Counted from the first letter of the stretch, positions 1 to 8,046 are shown. The stretch: DNA of 24,365 bases from Massilia sp. (GCA_028291845.1 JAQGNM010000039.1:1-24365); one strand, 5' to 3'. Numbers and translations: made by a program. The notes: generated by a model not told the origin, from the letters alone.

Positions 1-97
1 CCTCGTAAATACAACCTGAAAAACTTAACTGCAAACGATAACTCGTACGCACTCGCAGCTTAATTGCTGCTAGCTCTAGAACACCTCGTCCCTGGGG
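1..97 (+). repeat. Partial duplicate of ssrA (internal tag-coding segment)
   Basis: Bases 1-97 are identical to 375-471 inside the intact tmRNA gene. The copy holds the end of the 5' pseudoknot region, the resume codon, the whole tag frame (ANDNSYALAA then TAA) and the hairpin after it. Identity stops abruptly at base 98, where a REP-like hairpin unit begins, so the 3' tRNA-like half is missing. The left edge is the window edge, so the copy may extend further upstream and could include its own 5' half. Without the 3' acceptor half it cannot be charged with alanine and is most likely a non-functional remnant of a duplication. Confidence 0.9.
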
Positions 98-102
98 GCG
101 AA

Positions 103-164
103 GCAGGGTTTCGAGCCGCGTGCGGCGAGCCTGCGTAGCGACTTGCGCTTGCAAGCGCAAGGCT
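103..164. repeat. REP-like hairpin repeats, upstream cluster
   Basis: Two structured units lie side by side. Unit A (103-134) is a hairpin: GCAGG pairs with CCTGC at the base, and GCCG pairs with CGGC around a CGTG loop. Unit B (142-161) is a perfect 20-bp palindrome, CTTGCGCTTGCAAGCGCAAG, followed by GCT. The same units recur at 804-935 on the other side of ssrA. The copy begins almost exactly where the partial ssrA duplicate ends. Confidence 0.75.
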
Positions 165-297
165 ATCGGCCAATTCTGATCAAAAAACCAATACACTATC
201 AGTCTGCGCTGAAGCGGACCAAGCCGCGTGCCTACTTCGCGTGCTTTGACTGGTTTTCGTATCGTGAACAACCCGCGCAAGCCCGCGGGGTTTAGGC

Positions 298-303
298 TAC
301 AAT
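298..303 (+). promoter_or_regulatory. Candidate -10 box of ssrA
   Basis: TACAAT lies 11 bases before the predicted mature 5' end of tmRNA at 314, so transcription would start very near the mature end. No good -35 box is seen at 16-18 bp. A stem (CCCGCG at 272-277 with CGCGGG at 284-289) lies just upstream. Confidence 0.4.
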
Positions 304-313
304 GAAGTTCTGT

Positions 314-673
314 GGGGGCGACCTGGTTTCGACGTGGGTTGCAAAGCAGCGCAGGGCATACCGAGGGCGGGTCACCTCGTAAATACAACCTGAAAAACTT
401 AACTGCAAACGATAACTCGTACGCACTCGCAGCTTAATTGCTGCTAGCTCTAGAACACCTCGTCCCTGGGGTGGGCTGTCAAAAGCTCTAGAGTCATTTA
501 CAGGGACTCGTCTTGAACTGGGTTACTTAGTTCCGGACTAAATAATAGGTAACTCGCTTGTACACAGCGTGCACGTCCGCGTTGTACCGGTTAAATTAAA
601 TGGCAGTGCTAAGTATGTAGAACTGTCTGTAGAGTGCTTGCGGACGCGGGTTCGATTCCCGCCGCCTCCACCA
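314..673 (+). ncRNA. ssrA: Transfer-messenger RNA (tmRNA)
   Basis: tmRNA rescues ribosomes stalled on broken mRNAs and tags the unfinished peptide for proteolysis, working with SmpB and alanyl-tRNA synthetase. The 5' end GGGGGCG (314-320) pairs with CGCCTCC (663-669) to form the alanine-type acceptor stem, followed by discriminator A and an encoded CCA (671-673). The T-arm sequence GGTTCGATTCCCGCC precedes it. The tag frame runs from GCA at 405 to TAA at 435-437 and encodes ANDNSYALAA, a betaproteobacterial-type tag. The length of 360 nt is normal for a one-piece tmRNA. A rho-independent terminator follows at once, so the gene is probably monocistronic. Confidence 0.97.
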
Positions 674-681
674 TCGCATCC

Positions 682-711
682 AAAAAAACCGTCCATTGGA
701 CGGTTTTTTTT
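682..711. terminator. Rho-independent terminator after ssrA
   Basis: A 13-bp inverted repeat (A7-CCGTCC, loop ATT, GGACGG-T7) ends in a run of eight T. The A-run on the left arm mirrors the T-run, so it could act in both directions. It lies 8 bases after the tmRNA CCA end. Confidence 0.92.
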
Positions 712-803
712 CGCCAGCGCCAACTGGCGGCGGGGATCGACCCGGCGGGACGCGGGGGCGTAAACGGGAATTCGCTGAGCACCGCTCAGCGCCGTTGAAG
801 CGA

Positions 804-935
804 CTTGCGCCTGCAGGCGCAAGGCTATCTAGCAGGGGTTTCGAGCCGCATGCGGCGAGCCTGCGGAGGCGAGCAGGGGTTTCGAGCCGGACACGGCGAG
901 CCTGCGCAGCAAATTGCGCGTACTCGCGCAAGGCT
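804..935. repeat. REP-like hairpin repeats, downstream cluster
   Basis: The order is B-A-A-B. B2 (804-823) is the perfect palindrome CTTGCGCCTGCAGGCGCAAG. A2 (832-864) and A3 (873-905) are GCAGG...CCTGC hairpins with an inner GCCG/CGGC stem and loops CATG and GACA. B3 (914-931) is TTGCGCG-TACT-CGCGCAA. The stems are conserved while loops vary. B1 and B2 differ by a paired T-to-C and A-to-G change that keeps the palindrome, suggesting selection on structure or a shared mobilisation mechanism. No transposase is nearby. Confidence 0.75.
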
Positions 936-1176
936 CTCCGATTCGCCTGACTAAAGGGAAATCTTGCCTTCCGCCTCCACTGCTGGCAACAAGATAATCG
1001 TTTCGAAGCCGCTTGAGAAGTTTGTGCCACGATCAACAATGTTCTGGGGCACGGAGGGTCAAACCAGCTACAGGACCACGCTTGCCGATATATTGCTCAG
1101 CCCGAGCCCGTTTTTAAGACTTGACCGGCCACTTTCCTGACCCCGCCTGCAAATCCTCAACGTAACTTCAATGACC

Positions 1177-1449
1177 TCATTCCGTTTTTGCCTGCGGTAC
1201 ATATGTATCCTTGCTATCCGGAACGATCGGGTAACGCCAAGCATCCGGCTTTAAAAGCGCGCAACGGGCTTGGACAAGGGAAACATCCTCCCACAGAACG
1301 CGCCATTGATGCAGCGACAATGAATGTTCGCTGAATGCGTCTTCGAGCATTGCCCTGAGTATTATGACTTCCGCCATACATTCTGCGCGCCGAGGGTCTA
1401 GTGCCGCAATGACGATCTGAAATTCCGCGTAGCTCAACTGTGTCTTCAT
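1177..1449 (-). CDS. Small hypothetical protein (90 aa)
   Basis: I do not recognise this protein. It is soluble in appearance, with no signal peptide or membrane segment. The first 65 residues look alpha-helical, and the tail is polar (PDSKDTYVPQAKTE). It holds two tryptophans (WRVLWED) around residues 49-53 and a third near residue 71. The ATG at 1449-1447 is the only sensible start, but the ribosome binding site is weak (CTGGCGGTT before ATG). It stands alone, with a long AT-richer gap upstream that could hold its promoter. Composition and the lack of a strong competing frame favour a real gene, but a chance frame cannot be excluded. Confidence 0.5.
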   Translation of the reverse strand: MKTQLSYAEFQIVIAALDPRRAECMAEVIILRAMLEDAFSEHSLSLHQWRVLWEDVSLVQARCALLKPDAWRYPIVPDSKDTYVPQAKTE

Positions 1450-1946
1450 AACCGCCAGTAGGTTTAAATCGTTACCAACAGTTTAATAAGTCTTGGCTCC
1501 GCAAATATGAAAAAAAACTAAATCGAATCACACTATTGCGATAGCACTAACCTATCGACTTACTGCGTACTAATAGCAAAAGTTGACAAGCGGCGATGTT
1601 TGTGGCGGCGAGATACCATAAGTTGCCACATGCACAAGCGCAATTATTTTCAAAAGAAATATATCGAGGCCTTCGTACGGATAATTGCGACAGGCGGCGC
1701 AGCACGGGACTCGGTCAATGCCGTCTGACGACACGCGCAGCGCGGTGACGGCAGGCCTGAAATCCGCAGAGAACGTAGGCGAAGCGAGTTTCTCGTACTT
1801 TTATTGGCGATCCGGCGGTACTTACCTGTTTTTGAAGAATTGATACCTTCAGTATCAATCAGTTTTCCCCGCCTTTTAAGCGTATATTCCGCATACAGTC
1901 GTCACCCACCTTCGGGCCCGACCGACTCAGTTACCCAAGGCGTCCC
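1450..1946. other. Intergenic regulatory gap between divergent genes
   Basis: This gap of 497 bases separates the leftward small gene from the rightward kinase. Its left half is clearly AT-richer than the rest of the window. It contains CGATAG-N7-CTATCG (1539-1557) and a stronger dyad at 1839-1859. No open frame with a ribosome binding site was found. Confidence 0.5.
1839..1859. promoter_or_regulatory. Perfect inverted repeat, possible operator
   Basis: ATTGATAC-N5-GTATCAAT is an 8-bp perfect dyad with spacer CTTCA, about 90 bases before the kinase start at 1947. It resembles a dimeric regulator site. The half-site spacing does not fit FNR (TTGAT-N4-ATCAA). No T-run follows, so it is not a terminator. 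Confidence 0.45.
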
Positions 1947-3080
1947 GTGCTCTACGATTTTCTAAAAAATAACGCCAACGAGCTCATCGCGCGATGCGTG
2001 GCCAAGGTAGCGAAACGACCGAAACGCCGCGCCTCTGAATTACAGTTGCGCAATGGTATTCCGATGTTCCTCGATCAGCTGACGCGCACGCTCGAAGCGG
2101 AGCAAACCGGCGGCCCCTCCGCCGGAGCAGTGATTTCCGGACGCTCCGGCGGCGACGGCGCTGCGTTGTCGGAAATGGGCGTCAGCGCCGCAGCACACGG
2201 CAGCGCGTTGCTGGCGCTCGGTTATACCGTCGACCAGGTGGTGCACGACTACGGCGACTTGTGCCAGGCCATCACCGATCTGGCGGTGGAACGCGACGCC
2301 CCTTTCTCGGTGGACGAATTTCGCACCCTGAATCGATGCCTCGACAATGCGATCGCCGACGCCGTTACCGAGTTCAGCTTTCAGCGCGACGTGTCGCTCG
2401 CGGCGCAGCAATCGGCCGACTTGAATGAACGGCTCGGGTTTCTGATGCACGAGTTGCGCAACTCGCTCAGCGTGGCTGTCATGGCGGTTACCGCCCTCGA
2501 GACCGGGCTGTTGCCGATCAATGGCGCCACCGGCGCCATTCTCAAGCGCAGTCATGCGTCGATGGGAAAACTGATCGCGCGCTCGCTCGATGAAGTGCGG
2601 CTGAAGGGGGCGCAAGATGCTCGCAAAACGTTTTCTCTCGAACAGTTTATCGCCGAGGCGCACGCGTCGGCCCAGCTCGATGCCAATTCGCGCGGCAGCA
2701 AGCTGTTGATGCATGCCGTCGATCCATCGCTGGCGATCGAAGGCAACCGCGATTTGTTGCTGGCGGCGCTGGCCAATCTGCTGCACAACGCGCTCAAGTT
2801 CACACAGCCAGGAACCCGGGTGTCACTGAAGGCATTCGCCGCCGGCGAGCGTATTTTGATCGACGTGAAAGATCACTGTGGCGGCCTCCCCGCGGGAGAC
2901 GCCGAACAGTTTTTTTCCCCATTTACCCAGCGCGGCGACGACAAAACCGGGCTGGGACTGGGACTGTCGATCGCGCGCCAAAGCATTACCGCCGACGAGG
3001 GGGAGCTCAGTGTGGAAAATTCCCCCGGCGTGGGCTGTACGTTCACGATCAGCCTGCCTCGTCGATCCTGCACTGCCTGA
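1947..3080 (+). CDS. Sensor histidine kinase with RsbRD-like N-terminal domain
   Basis: Cytoplasmic histidine kinase of 377 aa, with no membrane segment. Residues 1-150 match the helical input domain seen in RsbR/RsbRD-type regulators (IARCVAKVAKR, GIPMFLDQL, GYTVDQVVHDYGDLCQA). The phosphorylated histidine is H168 in the H-box MHELRN. The N-box (LLAALANLLHNALKFT, about 270-285), G1 box (DVKDHCGGLP) and G2 box (GLGLGLSIAR, about 337-346) form a complete ATP-binding domain. Translation starts at GTG 1947 with AAGG 7 bases upstream. No response regulator gene is adjacent, so its partner is elsewhere. The signal it senses cannot be read from the sequence. The next gene is convergent, 27 bases away. 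Confidence 0.88.
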   Translation: MLYDFLKNNANELIARCVAKVAKRPKRRASELQLRNGIPMFLDQLTRTLEAEQTGGPSAGAVISGRSGGDGAALSEMGVSAAAHGSALLALGYTVDQVVHDYGDLCQAITDLAVERDAPFSVDEFRTLNRCLDNAIADAVTEFSFQRDVSLAAQQSADLNERLGFLMHELRNSLSVAVMAVTALETGLLPINGATGAILKRSHASMGKLIARSLDEVRLKGAQDARKTFSLEQFIAEAHASAQLDANSRGSKLLMHAVDPSLAIEGNRDLLLAALANLLHNALKFTQPGTRVSLKAFAAGERILIDVKDHCGGLPAGDAEQFFSPFTQRGDDKTGLGLGLSIARQSITADEGELSVENSPGVGCTFTISLPRRSCTA

Positions 3081-3107
3081 ACGACAAGCACAAACAGGCC
3101 GGTCTGA

Positions 3108-4433
3108 TTACTTTGCCAGCGGAACCAGTTGCGTCAACACCATCGCCGCCACGGCCAATGCCATGACCACGGTGCAGACCCACCCCACCGCTTTCAAGCG
3201 CAGGCTGATCGCCAATTCGCCCATCACGTCGCGGCGTGCGCCGAGCAGCAGCATCACGCCCATGATCGGTACCGAAATGACGCCGTTCACCACCGCGCTC
3301 CAGAACAGCGCCTTGACCGGATCGACAGGTGCAAAAATGAGCGCCATGCCGCCGAGGGTCGCGATCAGAATGACAAGGTAAAAATACCTGGCGCTCAGCG
3401 GCGGCGTCTCCAGGCTGTTCGGCCATTTGAACGTTCCCGCCATCGCGTAGGCGGCAGAACCGGCGAGGACCGGGATGGCCAGCAGGCCGGTACCGATGAT
3501 GCCCATGCCAAACAACAGAAAGGCAAACTCGCCGGCGATCGGCCGCAGCGCCAGCGCCGCTTGCGCCGACGAGGAGATATCCGTGATGCCGTGCACATGC
3601 AGTGTCAGGGCGGTGGTCATCATGATACAAAAGGCCACCAGATTGGAGAAACCCATCCCCACGTATGTGTCGAGCTTGATCCGCGCGAGAGCGCTGCGGG
3701 CCTCGGCGGTCGACGTGTTGAGCGGGCCGGCCAGCGGATTGGTGCGCATTTCTTCGACTTCCTGGGAGGCCTGCCAAAAAAACAGATAGGGGCTGATGGT
3801 CGTGCCAAACACCGCCACCATGGTCGTCACAAATGCGGCGGACCAGGGCAAAGGCGGCAAGCTAAGGCCGAGCCGCCACACGTCAAGCCACGGAATGCGC
3901 ACGATGAACAAGGTGGCGACATACGCCAGCAGCCCCATCGTCAGCCATTTGAGCACGCGTACGTATTTTGCATACGGGACGAAGACTTGCAGCATTGCCG
4001 AGATCAGGGCAAACAACGCCGCGTAGAGGTGGGGCGGACCGCCCACGATCAAGGTCAATGCTTCGCCCATCGCGGCCAGGTCGGCAGCAATATTGATGAC
4101 ATTGGCAAGCAACAGCATGCCCACCACGCTGTAGAGCAGTGACGCAGGATAGTGGCGGCGAATATTGGTCGCAAGACCGTGTCCGGTGACCCGGCCGATG
4201 CGGGCGCTGATCATCTGAATGCCCACCATCAAGGGATAGGTGAACACCAGCGTCCACAGCATGCCAAAGCCGAATTGGGCGCCCGCCTGCGAATAGGTGG
4301 CGATGCCGCTCGGGTCGTCGTCGGCGGCGCCGGTAATCAGTCCCGGCCCGAGCTTGCGCCACCACACTGCCGTGCCCGCGCCGGCACCTGTGGCAGGCGG
4401 ACTCTCTTCAGCTTCGGCAACTGCTTGCTTCAT
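3108..4433 (-). CDS. Nramp-family divalent metal transporter (non-canonical metal site)
   Basis: Polytopic inner-membrane protein of 441 aa with about 11 hydrophobic segments, of the Nramp fold. The TM1 signature reads GPGLITGAADDDPSG (residues 29-43). Classical MntH/Nramp proteins have DPGN there and MPHN in TM6. Here TM6 reads TTISPYLFFW, so both metal-binding motifs are changed. This places it among Nramp relatives whose substrate may be Mn2+, Fe2+, Mg2+ or something else. Start ATG 4433 overlaps the phosphoketolase stop (ATGA), so it is translationally coupled as the last gene of the acetate kinase-phosphoketolase operon. A longer upstream reading frame lies inside phosphoketolase and is not used. 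One inferred role is cofactor metal supply for the TPP enzyme. Confidence 0.85.
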   Translation of the reverse strand: MKQAVAEAEESPPATGAGAGTAVWWRKLGPGLITGAADDDPSGIATYSQAGAQFGFGMLWTLVFTYPLMVGIQMISARIGRVTGHGLATNIRRHYPASLLYSVVGMLLLANVINIAADLAAMGEALTLIVGGPPHLYAALFALISAMLQVFVPYAKYVRVLKWLTMGLLAYVATLFIVRIPWLDVWRLGLSLPPLPWSAAFVTTMVAVFGTTISPYLFFWQASQEVEEMRTNPLAGPLNTSTAEARSALARIKLDTYVGMGFSNLVAFCIMMTTALTLHVHGITDISSSAQAALALRPIAGEFAFLLFGMGIIGTGLLAIPVLAGSAAYAMAGTFKWPNSLETPPLSARYFYLVILIATLGGMALIFAPVDPVKALFWSAVVNGVISVPIMGVMLLLGARRDVMGELAISLRLKAVGWVCTVVMALAVAAMVLTQLVPLAK

Positions 4434-6823
4434 GCCTGCGGCCAAAGCGCCCCGCCGACTGCATCGGTCCAGCGCCAGTTGAGAATTTCCGGCAAATCGA
4501 TACCGTACTCGCAGATCTGCGCCCGGTGCGCCGCCAGCCGCGCGCTGACGTAACGCCGCGCATCGACGCGTTGATCCGCCAAATGCGGCACCCGTTCGAC
4601 CACCGCCAACAGCAGATGATAGCGATCGAGTTCGTTCAACACGACCATGTCGAACGGCGTGGTGGTGGTGCCGTTCTCCTGGAAGCCATGCACGTGAATG
4701 TTGTGATGGTTGGTGCGGCTGTAGGTCAGGCGGTGGATCAGCGCCGGATAGCCGTGAAAGGCGAAGATTACCGGCTTGTCGGTGGTGAAAAGAGCATCGA
4801 ACTCGACGCCGCTCTTGCCGTGCGGGTGGACGTGTTCCGGCTGCAGCGTCATCAGATCGACCACGTTGACGAAACGTATTTGCAGCAGAGGGAATTGCGC
4901 GTGCAGCAGCCGCACCGCGGCCAGCGCTTCCAGAGTCGGCACGTCGCCGGCGCAGGCGATCACCACATCGGCATTGTCGTCGCTGTCGTTGCTGGCCCAC
5001 TCCCACACGCCGAGGCCGGCGCGGCAATGGGCAATTGCGGCATCCATGTCCAGCCACTGCGCTTCGGGATGCTTGCCGGCGACGACGACATTGATGTAGT
5101 TTCGGCTGAGCAAACAATGCTCTGTCACCGCCAGCAAGGTGTTTGCATCGGGCGGCAGATACACACGGGCAATCTCTGCGCGCTTGTTGACGACATGGTC
5201 GAGAAAGCCCGGATCCTGGTGGCTGGCGCCGTTATGGTCCTGGCGCCAGACGTGTGAGGACAGCAGGAAATTGAGCGATGCGACAGGCCGCCGCCATGGC
5301 AGGGCATTTGCCGCCCTGAGCCACTTGGCGTGCTGATTGACCATCGAATCGACGATGTGAATGAAGGCCTCGTACGAGGACAGGAAACCATGCCGGCCGG
5401 TGAGCAGATAGCCCTCGAGCCAGCCTTCGCACTGGTGCTCGCTGAGCATTTCCATGACACGCCCGTCGGCGGCGATATGGTCGTCGTCCGGCTCGATTTC
5501 GGCCATCGAACAACGGTTGGTGACGTCGAACAGCGCGGCCCAGCGGTTCGATGCCGTTTCATCGGGACTGAACACGCGAAAATTGTGCATGTTTTGCCGC
5601 ATTACTTCGCGCAGGTAGTCGCCCTGCACGCGCGTGGATTCGGCAATGACCATGCCCGGCGCCGATATGGCAAGGGCGTGCTGGCGCAGCTCGGGCAAGT
5701 GAAGCGGGCGCAGCAAGGCACCGCCGTTGGCCGCCGGATTGGCGCTCATGCGCATCGTTCCGCCCGGCGCCGCGCCGCGCAGCGATGCGGCGAGCCTGCC
5801 CGCTTCGTCGAACAGCAACTCCGGCGCATAACTGCGCATCCACTGTTCCAGCAATTGCAGATGGCCCGGCGCATCCATGTCGGCAATCGGCACCTGGTGC
5901 GAGCGGAAGGTCCCGGTACTTTTCTTGCCGTCCACAGTGAGCGGCCCGGTCCAGCCTTTGGGCGAGCGCAGCACGATCATCGGCCAGCGCGGTCGCGTGC
6001 GGTCGCCGTGCGCACGCGCGCGCAGCTGGATCTGGTCGATGCGATCGGCAACGATGTCGAGGGTTTCCGCCATCAAGGCGTGCATCGCGTGGGCATCACT
6101 GCCCTCGACAAAAAATGGTTCATAGCCGTAGCCGGTCAGCAGTGCCGCCAGCTCATCGCGAGGAATACGCGCCAGGACAGTGGGTCCGGCGATCTTGTAG
6201 CCATTCAAATGGAGGATGGGCAATACCGCACCGTCGGTGACGGGGTTCAAAAATTTGTTGGAATGCCAGCTGGTCGCCAGCGGCCCGGTTTCCGCTTCGC
6301 CATCGCCAATCACACATGCGACGATCAACTCGGGATTGTCGAAGGCGGCGCCGAACGCATGCGACAGGCTGTAGCCGAGTTCGCCTCCCTCATGAATCGA
6401 ACCTGGCGTATCGGCTGCCACGTGGCTTGGAATGCCACCCGGGAAAGAAAACTGCTTGAACAGCCTGCGCATGCCTTCTTCATCTTCGGTGATCTCTGGG
6501 TAGACCTCGGAATAAGTCCCTTCGAGGTAGGCGTTGGCCACCAGGCCGGGGCCGCCGTGCCCCGGCCCGGTCACGAACAGCACCGACAAGGCGCGCTCCT
6601 TGATCAGCCGGTTCAGGTGCGCATAAATGAAATTCAAGCCCGGCGTGGTGCCCCAATGGCCCAGTAAGCGCGGTTTGACGTGTTCGAGCAGGAGCGGTTC
6701 CCTCAGCAGCGGGTTGGCCAGCAAATAAATTTGGCCGACCGACAGGTAGTTGGCGGCTTGCCAGTAGCAATGGATGGCGCTTAAGGCGTGCTCGCGGGCG
6801 TTGAACCGTACATCGGTGTTCAT
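4430..6823 (-). CDS. xfp: Xylulose-5-phosphate/fructose-6-phosphate phosphoketolase
   Basis: Cytoplasmic TPP- and Mg2+-dependent enzyme that cleaves xylulose-5-P (often also fructose-6-P) with phosphate to acetyl-phosphate and glyceraldehyde-3-P or erythrose-4-P. At 797 aa it has the usual family length. Family signatures are present: GHWGTTPGLNF (about 56-66), GPGHGGPG (86-93), EGGELGY (145-151) and the TPP-binding GDGEAETG (173-180). The C-terminal part reads well to the end (WRWTDAVGGALWP). ATG 6823 shares its A with the acetate kinase stop (TGATG). A TTG one codon upstream is possible but less likely. It sits between acetate kinase, which uses its product, and a metal transporter. Confidence 0.96.
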   Translation of the reverse strand: MNTDVRFNAREHALSAIHCYWQAANYLSVGQIYLLANPLLREPLLLEHVKPRLLGHWGTTPGLNFIYAHLNRLIKERALSVLFVTGPGHGGPGLVANAYLEGTYSEVYPEITEDEEGMRRLFKQFSFPGGIPSHVAADTPGSIHEGGELGYSLSHAFGAAFDNPELIVACVIGDGEAETGPLATSWHSNKFLNPVTDGAVLPILHLNGYKIAGPTVLARIPRDELAALLTGYGYEPFFVEGSDAHAMHALMAETLDIVADRIDQIQLRARAHGDRTRPRWPMIVLRSPKGWTGPLTVDGKKSTGTFRSHQVPIADMDAPGHLQLLEQWMRSYAPELLFDEAGRLAASLRGAAPGGTMRMSANPAANGGALLRPLHLPELRQHALAISAPGMVIAESTRVQGDYLREVMRQNMHNFRVFSPDETASNRWAALFDVTNRCSMAEIEPDDDHIAADGRVMEMLSEHQCEGWLEGYLLTGRHGFLSSYEAFIHIVDSMVNQHAKWLRAANALPWRRPVASLNFLLSSHVWRQDHNGASHQDPGFLDHVVNKRAEIARVYLPPDANTLLAVTEHCLLSRNYINVVVAGKHPEAQWLDMDAAIAHCRAGLGVWEWASNDSDDNADVVIACAGDVPTLEALAAVRLLHAQFPLLQIRFVNVVDLMTLQPEHVHPHGKSGVEFDALFTTDKPVIFAFHGYPALIHRLTYSRTNHHNIHVHGFQENGTTTTPFDMVVLNELDRYHLLLAVVERVPHLADQRVDARRYVSARLAAHRAQICEYGIDLPEILNWRWTDAVGGALWPQA

Positions 6824-8046
6824 CAATTGCTTTCAGGGTTGGCGCCGCCAACAAGCCCTTCGTCCGCGGCAAGAAAGACGCGAGCATTTTCGGCAAGCAT
6901 CCATTGTTCATCGGTCGCGATGATGCGCACCACGACCCGGCTGTCGGGTGCCGAGATGAGCGCTTCGCCGCCGCGGTTTTTTTGTTCGTCCAGCCGCACG
7001 CCGAGATGGGCGAGCCTGGCGCAGATGCGCGCACGCACCGCCGCGCCGTGCTCGCCGATGCCGCCGGCGAATACCAGCACGTCCAGGCCGCCAAGCGCGG
7101 CGGCCATCGCGCCGATCGCCTTGCGGGCCTGATAGCAAAACAGCGCGACGGCCTGGGCGGCGCAGCTGTCCGACGTTTCGCGCGCGACCAGTTCGGCCAT
7201 GTCGCCCGTGCTGCCGGAGATGCCGCGCAAACCCGACTCCTGACTGAGCATATGGTTGAGCGCTGCTGCACTCATGTGTTCGGTACGGGCGCAATGCCAG
7301 GCGAAACCGGGGTCGATGTCGCCCGAACGGGTGGACATGACGATGCCGCCGGACGGCGTCAGTCCCATGGTGGTGTCGACGCTGCGGCCGTGCTCGACGG
7401 CCGTCACGCTGGCGCCGCCGCCCAGATGCGCCAGGATGACCTTGCCGTCGGCCACGGCCGGTCCTTCCAGCGTGCGCAGCTGCCGCATCAGAAACTCGCA
7501 AGAAATGCCGTGATAGCCGAGCCGCATGATGCCGGCGTCGAAGTAACGCCGCGGCACCGGCAGCATGCTCGCGACGGCCGGCATGGTCGCATGAAAGCTG
7601 CTGTCGAAACAGGCGATTTGACGCGCCAGGGGCAAGTGCCGGCGCGCCGCTTCCACCAGGCGCAGTTCCTGTGGCATATGCTCCGGATCGGCGGCGCGGT
7701 CCTGGTATAAGGCCATCAATACCGCGTCCGTCAACTCGCAGGTGCTGCGCAAGGCAGCGCCGCCATGCACGATCCGGTGCACGACGCACACGATGCTGTC
7801 GAACGCGGCGTGCGCAAGCAAGCAGTCGACCATCACCTGGACCGCTGTTACTTGTTCGGGGATAGCAAACTGCCGAACGACGGGATGCGCCAGCGCGTCT
7901 TGCGTCATGAAAGTGCTGGCGGCGCCGCCAATCCCGCTCACCTCGCCGTTACTCAGCAATTCGAGTTCAGGGTAGCGATACAGGGCGAATTTGATGCTTG
8001 TCGAGCCGGCATTGATCGCCAGCATCGTGGAAGTAGACTTGGACAT
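6823..8046 (-). CDS. ackA: Acetate kinase
   Basis: Cytoplasmic ASKHA-fold kinase converting acetyl-phosphate plus ADP to acetate plus ATP. At 407 aa it has normal length. Motifs: NAGSTSIKF (residues 12-20), HRIVHGG, FDSSFHATMP, RLGYHGIS, AHLGGGAS, TMGLTPSGG, TRSGDIDPG and FAGGIGEH. Several differ slightly from the E. coli type (for example GGGAS in place of GNGAS), as is common for phosphoketolase-linked acetate kinases. Start ATG 8046 has GGAG six bases upstream. It is the first gene of the operon with phosphoketolase and the Nramp-like transporter. No phosphotransacetylase gene is present, so acetyl-P from phosphoketolase is the likely substrate and the direction is ATP formation. Confidence 0.96.
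   Translation of the reverse strand: MSKSTSTMLAINAGSTSIKFALYRYPELELLSNGEVSGIGGAASTFMTQDALAHPVVRQFAIPEQVTAVQVMVDCLLAHAAFDSIVCVVHRIVHGGAALRSTCELTDAVLMALYQDRAADPEHMPQELRLVEAARRHLPLARQIACFDSSFHATMPAVASMLPVPRRYFDAGIMRLGYHGISCEFLMRQLRTLEGPAVADGKVILAHLGGGASVTAVEHGRSVDTTMGLTPSGGIVMSTRSGDIDPGFAWHCARTEHMSAAALNHMLSQESGLRGISGSTGDMAELVARETSDSCAAQAVALFCYQARKAIGAMAAALGGLDVLVFAGGIGEHGAAVRARICARLAHLGVRLDEQKNRGGEALISAPDSRVVVRIIATDEQWMLAENARVFLAADEGLVGGANPESN

Larger units (their letters stand above)
674..1176. other. Gene-free stretch after ssrA
   Basis: These 503 bases hold the ssrA terminator and the downstream REP-like cluster. From about 940 to 1176 I see no convincing gene, RNA or repeat. Open frames here lack a ribosome binding site and run through the hairpin repeats, so I do not call them. 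Confidence 0.6.

Noticed and set aside
246..251. TTGACT as the -35 box of ssrA
   Set aside because: It lies 46 bases before the -10 candidate, far too distant for sigma-70.
596..1039. Open frames crossing the tmRNA 3' end and the repeats on both strands
   Set aside because: They read through the tRNA-like domain, terminator and hairpins. They have no start signals and no domain.
1839..1859. FNR/Anr box
   Set aside because: The half-sites TTGAT and ATCAA are present but 9 bases apart instead of 4.
3129..4142. Plus-strand open frame opposite the Nramp-like gene
   Set aside because: The composition is His/Gln/Arg-rich with no hydrophobic pattern. It is a shadow of a membrane protein gene.
3108..5117. 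A 669-residue protein starting inside phosphoketolase
   Set aside because: The first 228 residues are out-of-frame phosphoketolase sequence without a domain. ATG 4433 with the ATGA overlap is the natural start.
5330..6667. Plus-strand open frame of 445 codons opposite phosphoketolase
   Set aside because: It is antisense to a gene with full family signatures, has no ribosome binding site and no recognisable domain.
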